A DNA stretch of 52,414 nt from Cyanobium sp. Cruz CV13-4-11 (lineage in GTDB: Bacteria > Cyanobacteriota > Cyanobacteriia > PCC-6307 > Cyanobiaceae). The translations under genes were made by a program, and so were the position numbers. Shown here piece by piece: positions 17,351 through 26,105 of this stretch (its first letter is position 1; every line of letters starts with the position of its first letter). Below the pieces are notes generated by a model. The model was not told the origin of the DNA. It saw nothing but the letters and a program-made list of their open reading frames with translations, and did not search any database. The stretch lies in assembly GCF_024346055.1 (NCBI RefSeq), contig NZ_JAGQCH010000022.1:1-52414 (forward strand), written 5' to 3'.

Positions 17351-18589
17351 TTGGCCGCGGTCCGCTTCCAGAAGGTCGGCAAGACCTACCCGCCCCGTCG
17401 CGGCGGCAGCCCGGTGGAGGTGCTGCGCGAGCTCGACCTGCAGATCGAGGACGGTGAATTCCTGGTGCTGGTGGGCCCCTCGGGCTGCGGCAAGAGCACA
17501 TTGTTACGGTTGCTGGCGGGCCTGGAGGCCACCACCTCCGGCGAGATCTACGTGGGCGAGCGGCCCGTGAGCCGGCTGCGGCCCGCCCAGCGGGATGTGG
17601 CGATGGTGTTCCAGAGCTACGCCCTCTACCCGCACCTGAGCGTGGCCGACAACATCGGCTTCGGCCTGCGGCGCAGCCGCCACCGCAGCCTGAGCCAGCA
17701 GCTGCAGGACAGCCTGCACCGGGCCAGCCGCGGCCTGCCGGCGGCCCTGCGGATCGATTCCGAGCGGGAGCGCCGCATCGAAGCGCGCATCGACGAGGTG
17801 GCCGCCACCCTGGAGCTGGAGCCGCTGCTGGAACGCCGGCCCAAGGAGCTCTCCGGGGGCCAGAAGCAACGGGTGGCCCTGGGCCGGGCCATCGCCCGAG
17901 CGCCGGCGGTGTTCCTGATGGATGAACCGCTCAGCAACCTCGACGCCAAGCTGCGCACCGGCACCCGCACCCAGATCGTGGAGCTGCAGCGGCGCCTGGG
18001 CACCACCACCCTCTACGTCACCCACGACCAGGTGGAGGCCATGACCATGGGCCACCGCATCGCCGTGCTCAACGAGGGCCGGCTGCAGCAGCTGGGGACG
18101 CCCATGCAGCTGTACCAGTGGCCCGCCAATCTGTTTGTGGCCCAGTTCATCGGCAGCCCGGCGATGAATCTGCTGCCGGTGACGGTGATCGGCGCGGGGC
18201 AAGTGCAGTTAGGCAGCCGCAAGCTGGCGGTTGAGGGTCCCCTTGCCGAAGTGCTGGCGGCGCGGGCCGGGCAGGAACTCACCGGCGGGCTGCGGCCGGA
18301 GCACTTCCAGCTAGCTCCCTCCACCAACCGCAACCTGCGGGCCGAGGTGAGCCATGGCGAAGCCCTGGGCAACGAACAACTGCTCACCTGCCGACTGGAA
18401 GAGGGTGGTCACCTGGTGCAGGTGCGGGTCAGCCCTGAGAAAATTCTGCCGCCGGGGACCAGCCTGCACCTGGATATTGATCCCCGCGGCTGGCGCCTGT
18501 TCGATCGGGCTGGCGATGCCTTGCCCCCATCCAGGCCTGAGGCCGCGCCGCCGGAGCTGACGCTGCCGCAGTTACCCCGCCTAACCTGA
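17351..18589 (+). CDS. Sugar/glycoside ABC transporter ATP-binding protein (MalK/UgpC/GgtA type)
   Basis: 412 residues, TTG start at 17351. Walker A is [10 protein letters not shown]-loop [10 protein letters not shown], signature [14 protein letters not shown], Walker [13 protein letters not shown], followed by a C-terminal TOBE-type domain (GLRPEHF). An arginine-rich insert of about 35 residues ([20 protein letters not shown] region) lies between Q-loop and signature; similar inserts occur in cyanobacterial osmolyte importers such as GgtA as I recall. No permease or binding-protein gene is adjacent, so the partner subunits are elsewhere. It diverges from obgE with overlapping upstream regions. 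Confidence 0.85.
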   Translation: MAAVRFQKVGKTYPPRRGGSPVEVLRELDLQIEDGEFLVLVGPSGCGKSTLLRLLAGLEATTSGEIYVGERPVSRLRPAQRDVAMVFQSYALYPHLSVADNIGFGLRRSRHRSLSQQLQDSLHRASRGLPAALRIDSERERRIEARIDEVAATLELEPLLERRPKELSGGQKQRVALGRAIARAPAVFLMDEPLSNLDAKLRTGTRTQIVELQRRLGTTTLYVTHDQVEAMTMGHRIAVLNEGRLQQLGTPMQLYQWPANLFVAQFIGSPAMNLLPVTVIGAGQVQLGSRKLAVEGPLAEVLAARAGQELTGGLRPEHFQLAPSTNRNLRAEVSHGEALGNEQLLTCRLEEGGHLVQVRVSPEKILPPGTSLHLDIDPRGWRLFDRAGDALPPSRPEAAPPELTLPQLPRLT

Positions 18590-18593
18590 ATGG

Positions 18594-18968
18594 GTGGCAA
18601 CCTTTTCCCCCACCCACAAGCAACGGTGCCCGCTCGGTCCGGGGCTGGAGGCCGCTGAGATCGGCGCAGCACTGGCGCAGCTAGGCCAGGACCCAGAGGT
18701 TGAGAGAATGGTTTTGTTTGGCTCCCGCGCCCGTGGCAACGCGCGAAGGGATTCAGACCTCGACCTGCTCCTGATCGTGGCGGGCAACCTCACCCCGGAA
18801 CGGGAAAGGCGGCTACGCAGCCGGGTCCGCAACCTGATGCTGCCCCTGCTGCCGGTGGATCTCGACCTGCTGATCAACGATGCTGCCACCACCAGCAAAT
18901 GGGCTGGCTCCCGCTGGCATGTGCTCGGCCACATCCACCGCGAAGGGATGCCACTCGATGCCAACTGA
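18594..18968 (+). CDS. MNT-domain nucleotidyltransferase, antitoxin of an MNT/HEPN pair
   Basis: 124 residues. The minimal nucleotidyltransferase motif is LFGSRARGNARRDSDLDLLL (GS-x(n)-D-x-D) near residues 41-60, followed by VDLDLLINDAA with a third acidic residue. Known MntA antitoxins AMPylate the HEPN toxin. The partner HEPN gene starts 18 bases downstream. ATG 18594 lies 4 bases after the ABC gene's stop; a start nearer the domain is possible. A decayed relative lies at 25749-26050 with the same LTPERERR and SRVRxLxLP core. Confidence 0.83.
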   Translation: MATFSPTHKQRCPLGPGLEAAEIGAALAQLGQDPEVERMVLFGSRARGNARRDSDLDLLLIVAGNLTPERERRLRSRVRNLMLPLLPVDLDLLINDAATTSKWAGSRWHVLGHIHREGMPLDAN

Positions 18969-18986
18969 GTCCGATACCCTCTGAGG

Positions 18987-19361
18987 ATGATGCCGCCTGA
19001 GGAGGACGCTCGCGCCATTCTGCGTCTGGCCCTGCGGCACGAGCAGTCGTTGGCAGCCAGCCTGGATCCGGGCTTCGCGCAGGAGAACTGGGGGTTTCTC
19101 GCCCAGCAGTGCGTGGAGAATCTGCTCAAAGGGCTGATCGTGTTGGCCGATCAGCAGCCGCCCCTCAGCCATGACCTGGCCCGCCTGCAGCTCCTGGCCG
19201 GGGCCAGGCTGCCGGAGGAGCTTCTGGACCTGCAGGAGTTTGCCGTCAAGGCCCGCTACTCGCCAGAAGACACGCCACTCCCCGCGAGCCGGGAGCAGCT
19301 CCTGGCCCTCATCCGCCAGTTGCGCAGCGCCCTGGAGGCACGGCTGGCTGTTCTGGGCTGA
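18987..19361 (+). CDS. HEPN-domain protein, probable toxin
   Basis: 124 residues, all-alpha. Core features are DARAILRLALRHEQSLAAS, NWGFLAQQCVENLLKGLIVL (the helix with the conserved Q-x-x-E-x-L-K pattern) and LSHDLARLQLLAG. HEPN toxins are ribonucleases held silent by AMPylation from the MNT partner upstream. The two genes are 18 bases apart in one direction and both read intact, so this is probably the only working pair of this type in the window. Confidence 0.83.
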   Translation: MMPPEEDARAILRLALRHEQSLAASLDPGFAQENWGFLAQQCVENLLKGLIVLADQQPPLSHDLARLQLLAGARLPEELLDLQEFAVKARYSPEDTPLPASREQLLALIRQLRSALEARLAVLG

Positions 19362-19364
19362 ATT

Positions 19365-20816
19365 TCAGCTGCAGGCCAGGCTCGCCAACTGCTCCCACTC
19401 CTCGCCGAACAGCCAGTCGTACTGGCGCCAGCGACCCACGGACGTGCTGTAGATCGGCTCGCGGGCCTGGCTGTGGCTGAGGGTGATCGGGATGCGCGGG
19501 TTGCGTTCGGGGTGCAGCACGCCCTCATGCATAGGCATGTGCATGGCATCGAGGCAGCCGCGCAGGCTGGCTTCCGGCTGCGCCACCAGCGACTCATACC
19601 GGATGACGCGATGGTTGAGCTGGAGCCGCTCGATGGCCAGGCTGGTCAATTGCAGATGAATGCTCAGCACAGCCCGGATCTGATCGAGGCTGCTCACCCA
19701 GCCCAGGACGCCGGTGGGGCGGATCGCCGCCATGCTGAGACTGAGGGCCAGGTCGCGGGGCTCCCGGCGCAGGTGCAGCACCACCGATCCGGGCAGCACC
19801 TGGGCGATGGCGGGCAGCCACATCCAGCTGATCAGCGACTTGTCCACAATCCAGGAGGCGTGCCCATCGGCGAGGCGCTGGGCAGGCTGGCGGTAGATCC
19901 TGCCCAGGGCGGAACGGCGCTGGCCGCTGAGGCCAGCGAGCTGGGCGGCACCGATGCCCTGCTCCCCCAGCTCCCGGGAGAGCAGGGTGAGTCCCTGAAA
20001 TTCGCCGAGGCCACACACGGATGGGTGGCCATCGAGCATCTGCTCCAAGAGCGTGGTGCCTGAGCGCGGCAGGCCCAGCACGAAGGCCACCTCGGGCTCC
20101 CCCGCAGCAGCGGCAGGCGGGGCGGGCGGCGAGAACGGTTGGAGATCGGCGCAGCGCAGCGCCTCCAGCTGCTCCTGCAGCGGGGCCAGAAAGCACTGCG
20201 GATCAAAATGAGGGGCCGTGGCACGCTGCACCTGCTGCGCCAGCGACCAGGCCTCGCGGTAGCGACCGAGCTGGTCGAGCAGTTTCACGGCGTCAAATCC
20301 GGCCATCCGCCGCAGCTGGCCGGGAAAGCGACCCTCCGCCAGGGGCAGCAGGGCTGCCACGGCCGCTTCCGGGTCGGTGGCGGAGGAGAGCCTGGCGGCG
20401 AACAGCCGCCCCTCCGGTGTTGCCGCCCAACCCGGGTGGCCTTGCAGGAGCTGGCCGAGCGCCGGATCGTCTCCGGCGTGATGGCAGGCATCGGCCAGGA
20501 AGCTGCAGGCCACCGGGGCGATGCCGTCCTGCCGCTCCGTCAGCGGCTGAAGCAGCGCCAGGGCCCGATCGAGCTGCCCGAGCTGAAATCACACATAGCC
20601 CTGGATCAAACGAAACCGCGGCGTGCGCCCCAGGGCTCGCTCGATGTAATCCAGACGCTCTTGGGCCTCCAGCAGGGCATGGGCAGAGGCCAGCCGCTCA
20701 GCCTCTGCGAGCAGGGCCTGGGGATTGGACGGCGTGGCCCCGAAGCCGGAGCGGGCGGGCGGGCCACCAGCCCTTCGCTTGCCTGAGGAGCTTGCCTGCT
20801 TGCGAGCACTGGTCAT
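19365..20816 (-). pseudogene. TPR-sulfotransferase, one in-frame stop
   Basis: The gene reads from ATG 20816 (MTSARKQASSSG) through TPR-like helices (ALLEAQERLDYIERAL) to RFRLIQGYV, meets TGA at 20589-20591, and then continues in the same frame with FQLGQLDRALALLQ. The second part has the PAPS-binding loop VLGLPRSGTTLLEQML and VLHLRREPRDLALSLS. So a single codon splits an otherwise whole protein of about 483 residues. Downstream restart could give a 382-residue sulfotransferase domain alone. Role when whole: transfer of sulfate to a surface glycan or peptide. It converges with the HEPN gene. Confidence 0.78.
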
Positions 20817-21037
20817 GGCATCGATGGGTCCCACAGCCCGGTGGCGGGGGCGGCACGCAAGTGGTGAGGTGAGGCCATCCTGACAGACTTGATTGGTCCA
20901 CCCACAGGCCACGCCTCGGGCCCGACCGACACCTACACTCGCGCCAATTGAGAAACTGTCATCCCCCCCAGCAGAGGGTTCAAAACCAAGCCCGAAAGAG
21001 TAAACTAAGGGGGGGTTATTGTAGCTTGCAAACAGCT

Positions 21038-21686
21038 ATGCTTTCTCTTGCAGTTCCTCCTAAAGCAAGGTCTCTGAGCTCTATTGCCCTCGGCATCGCC
21101 AGCGCTGCGACCCTGGCTTCACCCGCCCAGGCCGTGCAGCTTCAGCAGGATTTTGCGGGCGTCTATGCCCCAGCCAACTGGACCCTGGCCGCCAATGGAG
21201 GCAATGGATCGGTAGATACCACGAGAGCACCGGGTTCTATTAATTACCCTTACTGGCAGCAACCAAAGAGTCGGCTTCGACTTTGGCCCGAGCATTAACA
21301 CCGATTACACCACAACAGCCTTTGCCTCTGGCCCGGTCAGCTTCAACTGGGTATATTCTTCAATTGATACACCTGGATACGATGGCTTCGGTTACTTGTT
21401 AAACGGCGCCTTCACTCTACTTGCCGCTACTGATGGCAGCTCTGGCTTAGGTCAATTCAATGTCCTGGTCGGAGATACATTTGGTTTCAGGGCTTTTTCT
21501 TTTGATGATACAGCTGGCCCTGGCATCGCCACGATCAGCAATTTCTCAGCGCCTACTCCAGTCCCTGGTCCGCTTCCCATCTTCGGCATCGCCGCTGGCT
21601 TCGGCTTCAGCCGCCGCCTGAGGCGCCGCATCAAGCTGGCCAAAAGTCCAGTGGGCACCGATTCAGTGGCCGCCGAGCAGCTGTAA
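21038..21686 (+). pseudogene. PEP-CTERM-like exported protein, 4-bp-duplication frameshift
   Basis: The first frame starts at ATG 21038 with a signal peptide (SIALGIASAATLASPAQAV). At 21239-21246 the sequence has ATTA twice in tandem. After it, the second frame carries the rest: ITLTGSNQRVGFDFGP, DTPGYDGFGYLLNG, and a C-terminal VPGPLPIFGIAAGFGFSRRLR, the sorting signal of PEP-CTERM-like cyanobacterial surface proteins. Removing one ATTA restores one continuous gene. As it stands, the first frame ends at 21298. A terminator follows at 21708. It is less GC-rich than its neighbours. Confidence 0.8.
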
Positions 21687-21707
21687 TCCAAACCTGCAAT
21701 GCCCTTC

Positions 21708-21733
21708 AGCCCTGCCTCTGGCAGGGCTTTTTT
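21708..21733 (+). terminator. Rho-independent terminator
   Basis: AGCCCTGCC (21708-21716), loop TCT, GGCAGGGCT (21720-21728), then T6. It begins 22 bases after the PEP-CTERM-like stop. Confidence 0.92.
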
Positions 21734-21736
21734 GTG

Positions 21737-22003
21737 TTCACCGTCCCCAGCCAGCAGGTGGCCGGTGGTGATCACTCCGGCATGGTGAAGGGTTTGCTCC
21801 CTCTGCGATTTGCCGGAATGCTCGCCAGGGAGGCCGGCCGGATCCGCATTCATTAACCAGGTCGGGATATACAAATCATCCAGCAGACGCCAGATCTCGC
21901 CGAGCCCGCTCCAACCAGTCGACCGAACCAGCGGCATCCGAACCGGCCGATCTGCGCTCCTGCTGGGCCATCCCCCAGAGCCGGCAGCCTGCCATTACAG
22001 CCG
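21737..22003. other. Intergenic, no gene seen
   Basis: Short open frames on both strands show no motif. It separates the PEP-CTERM-like gene from the decayed HEPN/MNT genes. Confidence 0.4.
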
Positions 22004-22195
22004 ATGAACCGCTCCGCCGACTGGCTGCATCAGGCGCACTCCGATCTCGATCTGGCGGCGCTCTACATCCCCACCCGTTACCCCGATAGCCTTCTCAATG
22101 GAGCCCCGAGGGATCACATCGGCCGGCTTCAAAGCGACGACGCCCAGCGCCATGCCCGTTCGATCGTTGACGCAATTACTACTGCGCTGGCATGA
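22004..22195 (+). pseudogene. HEPN-domain gene with internal deletion
   Basis: 63 residues. The start MNRSADWLHQAHSDLDLA matches the first helix of HEPN toxins, and YIPTRYPDSLLNGAP plus HARSIVDAITTAL match the last third. The central helices with the Q-x-x-E-K-x-L-K core are missing, so about 45-60 residues were deleted in frame. It overlaps the broken MNT gene at 22152. The gene order (HEPN first) and sequence class differ from the intact pair at 18594. Confidence 0.65.
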
Positions 22196-22428
22196 GCCGG
22201 AGCATGTGCTTCACCAGGTTGCCGGCTGGGCCGAACGGATGGCGGTGTAGCACCCAGGCCTGAAGAGGGTGGGCGTTTTCGGCAGCTACGGCCGCGGCGA
22301 CACCGGCATGGGCAGCGACCTGGATCTGTTGTTGATCGATGCCGAGGCGTGCGAACCCCAGCACCAGCGACAGCGACAGCGACAGCCGCTGGCTCTGGCA
22401 GCGCTGACCACCCCACTCGTTGCCCACT
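22152..22428 (+). pseudogene. MNT nucleotidyltransferase gene, nonsense-mutated and truncated
   Basis: One frame from ATG 22152 reads HEPEHVLHQVAGWAERM, meets TAG at 22248-22250, then continues in frame with LKRVGVFGSYGRGDTGMGSD and LDLLLIDAEA, the complete MNT catalytic motif. After that comes a CAGCGA repeat run (about 22363-22384) and degenerate sequence up to the end of mutS2. The gene is dead by a stop and a lost C-terminus. It overlaps the decayed HEPN gene and was its partner. Confidence 0.7.
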
Positions 22429-24891
22429 TCACTTCACCCACACCACGCTGCAACCCGCGCCGCCGTCGCCCTGCTCGGCATCGCTGACCCGCTCCACCCA
22501 GGCCAGGCCGGAGAGCCACTCGCGCAGGCCCCGCTTGAGCTTGCCGGTGCCGATGCCGTGGATCACCCACACCGGCCCGTTGGCACCCCGCAGGCGCTCC
22601 TCCACCGCCGCCTCGGCCTCGTGCACGCGCAGGCCGCGCACGTCCACCGTGTTGCGCTCGGTGCGCACCTCGGGACCCCGGCTGCCCGGGGACCGGCGGC
22701 TGCGGATCCGCACCTGGGGCGGCGGCTCGGGGGGGGCCGGCTTCTCGCCGTGCAGCCCTTCGATGGCGGCCAGCGCCACCGTGAGCCGCAGCACGCCGCA
22801 GCGGACGGTGAGCTCGCGGCCGTCGTCGGAGATCGCCAGCACCTCGGCGGCCTTGCCCAGGGCCAGCAGCCGGATGCGATCACCCACCCGGGGCCGCCAG
22901 CCTCCATGCTCGCGCTGCTCCGGCAGGGGCCTGTGCTGCTGCTCAAGGTGCCGCAACCGCTGGCCGGCCTGGCGGGCCGTTTCCCCCGCCACCCGTCCGC
23001 CGACGCGCACCTCCTGACCCACCGTGCGCAGCCGCCGGATCAGGCGCCGCACCTCCCCCTGCCCCTCGCGGATCGACAGCTCCAGCCGCTGGCGGCGTTG
23101 CTCCTGCAGTTCCGCCGACTGCTCCTTCTGCTGCGACCAGCGCTGCAGCAATTCCTCGTGCAGCAGCTCGGTGCGGGCCAGCAGCACCGCCGCGGCCTCA
23201 GCCGCCTCCTGCTGGCGCTGGCGCTCCTGCTCCAGCCCCTCGATCACCCGATTCACATCACCCTCGCCGCCTGGCTCCAGCTGGGCGGCGGCCGCCGCCA
23301 GCACCGCGGGATCGAGGCCCAGCCGGGAGGCGATCGCCAGGGCGTTGCTGCGGCCGGGGATGCCCCACTGCAGCCGGTAGGTGGGCGAAAGCGTTTCCCC
23401 ATCGAAGGCCACCGAGGCGTTCTCGAAGCGGGGATCGGCGTACTTGAGCGCCTTGAGCTCGCCGAAGTGGGTGGTGGCGATCGTGAGGCGGGCCCGTTCG
23501 GCGAGGTGGCGCAGCAGGGCGGCGGCCAGGGCACTGCCTTCGGTGGGATCGGTGCCGGCCCCCACCTCATCGAGGAGCACCAGGGCCGCCGGCCCCTGCG
23601 GCTGGGCGGCCCCCTCCGGCAGGGCCGCCCCCTCCGGCAGGGCCGCCAGGATGCGGGCGATGCGGCGGATGTGGCCGCTGAAGGTGGAGAGGTTCTGCTG
23701 CAGCGACTGCTCGTCGCCGATGTCGGCCAGCACCTGACCGCACCAGGGCAGGCGCGGCGTGCCGCCGCAGGGCAGGAACAGGCCGGCGCGGGCCATCAGG
23801 GCCGCCAGGCCGAGGCTCTTGAGGGTCACGGTCTTGCCGCCGGTGTTGGGGCCGGTGATCGCCACCACCCGCAGCTCGGGGCCCACGCTGATGCTCACGG
23901 GCACCACGGGCCGGCCGCCCTCGCGCCGCTCCTGCCAGAGCAGCAGAGGGTGGCGCAGGTCCCGCAGCTCGAACGGGGCGTCGGCCGTCTCGGCCAGCTC
24001 GGGCCGCACGGCTCCCAGCCACTGGCCGTAGCGGGCCCGGGCCAGGCCGGCATCGAGGCGCACCAGCACCTGCTGGAGGTGGTCAAGAGGTTCGGCCTGC
24101 TCGCCCACCAGGGCGCTGAGTTCGCTGCGCACCTGGCGCTCCAGCTCCCTTTCCTGGCCCTCGGCGTCACGGATGCGGTTGCCCAGGGGGATCACCGCCT
24201 GGGGCTCCACGTACACCGTGCTGCCGGAGGCGGAGCTGTCGTGCACCAGGCCGCCCACCTGGGCGGCGGCACCGGCCTTGACCGCCAGCACCGGCCGGCC
24301 GCTGCGCTCGCTCACCACCGTGTCCTGGAGCAGGGAGGCGTAGCGGCGCACCAGCTCCTGCAGCCGCTCCCGACGCTCGCCGCGCAGGCCCAGCAGCTGG
24401 CGCCGCACCGCCTGCAGCGGCCCACTGGCCCGATCCGCCACCCGGCCGCCCTCCTCCAGGCAGAAGTGCAGCCGCTGCTCCAGCTCCGGCAGGGTGCGCA
24501 GCTCGGCCACCAGGGCACTGGTGATCGGCCGCAGCTCGGGATCTTCGATCTGGCGCCGCAGCCGCCGCGCCGTGGCCAGGGTGGCGGCCACCGCCAGGAG
24601 CTCCTCGCCGCCCCCACAGCCGCCCTTGGCACAGAGGGCCACCGTGGCGGCGATGTCACCGGCCCCCTGCAGGCTGAGGCCCCCCTCGCAAAGGCCATCG
24701 AGGGCCAGCAGCTCGGTGGTTTCCAGCAGCAGGCGGCGGCTCTCGGCCGGGTGGTCCGGCAGAGCGAGCCGGGCGCAATCGCGCCGACCGGCGGCGGTGC
24801 TGGCGAAACCGGCCAGGTGGGCGGCCAGTCGGGGCCACTCCAGCAGCTCCAGCGTCTCCTGGAGGATCTCGCTCACAGGGTGTGCACTCAC
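22429..24891 (-). CDS. mutS2: MutS2 endonuclease/ribosome-splitting ATPase
   Basis: 820 residues. Order: core and clamp domains, ATPase with Walker A GPNTGGKT near residue 345, VLLDEVGAGTDPTEG (Walker B) and TIATTHFGELKALK, a long coiled coil near 525-640, and a C-terminal Smr domain (VDVRGLRVHEAEAAVEERL, then HGIGTGKLKRGL). MutS2 suppresses recombination and rescues collided ribosomes. The ATPase holds a small LPEGAA-LPEGAA duplication (18-bp tandem repeat near 23605-23645). ATG 24891 overlaps the stop of the VOC gene by four bases, so the pair is coupled. Confidence 0.95.
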   Translation of the reverse strand: MSAHPVSEILQETLELLEWPRLAAHLAGFASTAAGRRDCARLALPDHPAESRRLLLETTELLALDGLCEGGLSLQGAGDIAATVALCAKGGCGGGEELLAVAATLATARRLRRQIEDPELRPITSALVAELRTLPELEQRLHFCLEEGGRVADRASGPLQAVRRQLLGLRGERRERLQELVRRYASLLQDTVVSERSGRPVLAVKAGAAAQVGGLVHDSSASGSTVYVEPQAVIPLGNRIRDAEGQERELERQVRSELSALVGEQAEPLDHLQQVLVRLDAGLARARYGQWLGAVRPELAETADAPFELRDLRHPLLLWQERREGGRPVVPVSISVGPELRVVAITGPNTGGKTVTLKSLGLAALMARAGLFLPCGGTPRLPWCGQVLADIGDEQSLQQNLSTFSGHIRRIARILAALPEGAALPEGAAQPQGPAALVLLDEVGAGTDPTEGSALAAALLRHLAERARLTIATTHFGELKALKYADPRFENASVAFDGETLSPTYRLQWGIPGRSNALAIASRLGLDPAVLAAAAAQLEPGGEGDVNRVIEGLEQERQRQQEAAEAAAVLLARTELLHEELLQRWSQQKEQSAELQEQRRQRLELSIREGQGEVRRLIRRLRTVGQEVRVGGRVAGETARQAGQRLRHLEQQHRPLPEQREHGGWRPRVGDRIRLLALGKAAEVLAISDDGRELTVRCGVLRLTVALAAIEGLHGEKPAPPEPPPQVRIRSRRSPGSRGPEVRTERNTVDVRGLRVHEAEAAVEERLRGANGPVWVIHGIGTGKLKRGLREWLSGLAWVERVSDAEQGDGGAGCSVVWVK

Positions 24892-25343
24892 CCAGCCGGC
24901 GGGAGGGAGGTGGTGGGGGCGGAAATGGCGGCGGCTCCGACGTTGGAGGGGATGCCGGCCGGAGGCTCGTAGAGCACCTCCAGCCAGTTTCCCTCCGGAT
25001 CCTGCAGATAGAACGAGGCGGTGCCGTCACGGTGGTCGTGCAGCGGCCCCACGGGATGGCCACTGGCCACCAGCTGGGCGTGCACGGCTTCCACATCGGC
25101 GCGCGTGTCGAAATGGAAGGCGAAGTGGGGGCCCGCCGCTCGGTAGTCGGGACTGAGCAGGGCCACGCCGTCACCGGTCATCGGCGACTGCAGGTAGGCC
25201 CAGTCGGCGGCATCCCAAGTGAGCTGAAGTCCGAGGGCCTCATAAAAGGCCTTGGCCCGCTCCATGTCGGCCACCCGGAGGGCCACATGGCCAAGGCGAT
25301 GGACGGAGGCCGGTGCCATGGCGAAGGGGATCACTGACGCCAT
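24888..25343 (-). CDS. VOC-family (glyoxalase-like) protein
   Basis: 151 residues from ATG 25343. One vicinal-oxygen-chelate module pair: RLGHVALRVADMERAKAFYE (metal His), FAFHFDTRADVEAVHAQL (second His), and ASFYLQDPEGNWLEVLYE (metal Glu). Such proteins isomerise or split small substrates, glyoxalase I being the best-known member; the substrate is open here. A longer frame to 25451 adds non-conserved residues. It overlaps mutS2, a pairing also typical of the lineage. Confidence 0.85.
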   Translation of the reverse strand: MASVIPFAMAPASVHRLGHVALRVADMERAKAFYEALGLQLTWDAADWAYLQSPMTGDGVALLSPDYRAAGPHFAFHFDTRADVEAVHAQLVASGHPVGPLHDHRDGTASFYLQDPEGNWLEVLYEPPAGIPSNVGAAAISAPTTSLPPAG

Positions 25344-25604
25344 TCTCCTGCAATGGGCTGGCGATGGTGAGCGGCGCCGGTGCGAAACAGGAGTCGCTGC
25401 GCATCGCCCGGGTCCATCCGATCGCCAGGCGTGCCGCGGAGCTGCTGCCAAGGGATCGGCAGGGCCGGCAACACGGTTAAGAGGCGGAGCTCTCCTTCCT
25501 CAGCCGCTGAGGCCAAGCCAGAGTTCCGCTCCCACGATGCAGTGGTCACCCTCGGCCCCTGCCATGCCCAGTTCGTTACTTTCCGAATCTAGGCGCCTCT
25601 GCTG

Positions 25605-25748
25605 GTGGCCATCGCCCTGAGCGGAGCTGGCATCGGCGGGATGGCCCCCGCCCAGGGCCAGCCGATCCGAGGTGGCGTGGGTGGGCCGGCTTCCGGCGCC
25701 GGGGTGCAGCCGGGTGCGGGCTTCGGACGCCCGGGCCTCGGGCGCTGA
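25605..25748 (+). CDS. Possible small glycine-rich protein
   Basis: A GTG-started frame of 47 residues: hydrophobic start (VAIALSGAGIGGMAPAQG) then glycine/proline repeats (RGGVGGPASGAGVQPGAGFG) and a stop at 25746. The upstream frame is closed by TAG. Short length, GTG start and composition make it doubtful; it may be the tail of an eroded gene. The rest of 25344-25604 shows nothing. Confidence 0.2.
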   Translation: MAIALSGAGIGGMAPAQGQPIRGGVGGPASGAGVQPGAGFGRPGLGR

Positions 25749-26050
25749 ATTCCTGGGGTCACCGGGATCCCGAGTTTGGTGAACTGATCCTGTTCGGCTC
25801 CCGGGCCCGGGGGGGAGGCAGGCTCCGGCTCGGATCTCGACCTGCTCGTGATCGTGCGGGGCACCCTCACTCCGGAGCGGGAGCGGGAGCGGCAGCTGCG
25901 CTCGCGGGTGCGCACCCTGCTCCTGCCCGTGCCGCCCGTCGACTTTGACCTGCTGATCAGCGATGCCGCCACGGCCGCCCACTGGGCAGGCTCCCCTAGC
26001 ATGTGCTCGGCCACACCGCTCGCGAGGAGGTGCCAGTTTGCACAGTGTCA
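25749..26050 (+). pseudogene. MNT nucleotidyltransferase gene, frameshifted at a G7 tract
   Basis: One frame reads DPEFGELILFGSRARG and then breaks at seven G (25809-25815). The next frame continues SGSDLDLLVIVRGTLTPERE and VDFDLLISDAATAAHWAGS. With six G the two join as RARGEAGSGSDLDLL. A second frame change occurs near 25996, after which HVLGHTAREEVPV matches the end of the intact paralogue (18594). No HEPN partner is left. So this is a decayed third MNT gene related to the first. Confidence 0.75.
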
Positions 26051-26105
26051 ACAGCGCCCTACCAGGGCGCACGATGCTGGTAGTCTTTTGAAAATTCATT
26101 GAAAA

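Noticed and set aside
17700-17800. Arginine-rich insert in the ABC ATPase as a novel domain
   Set aside because: As I recall, cyanobacterial GgtA-type proteins share such an insert, so it is not clearly new.
22363-22384. CAGCGA tandem repeat as a possible CRISPR or regulatory array
   Set aside because: Only about three to four 6-bp units, no spacers; it is part of the decayed MNT gene. No CRISPR-like array was seen in the window.
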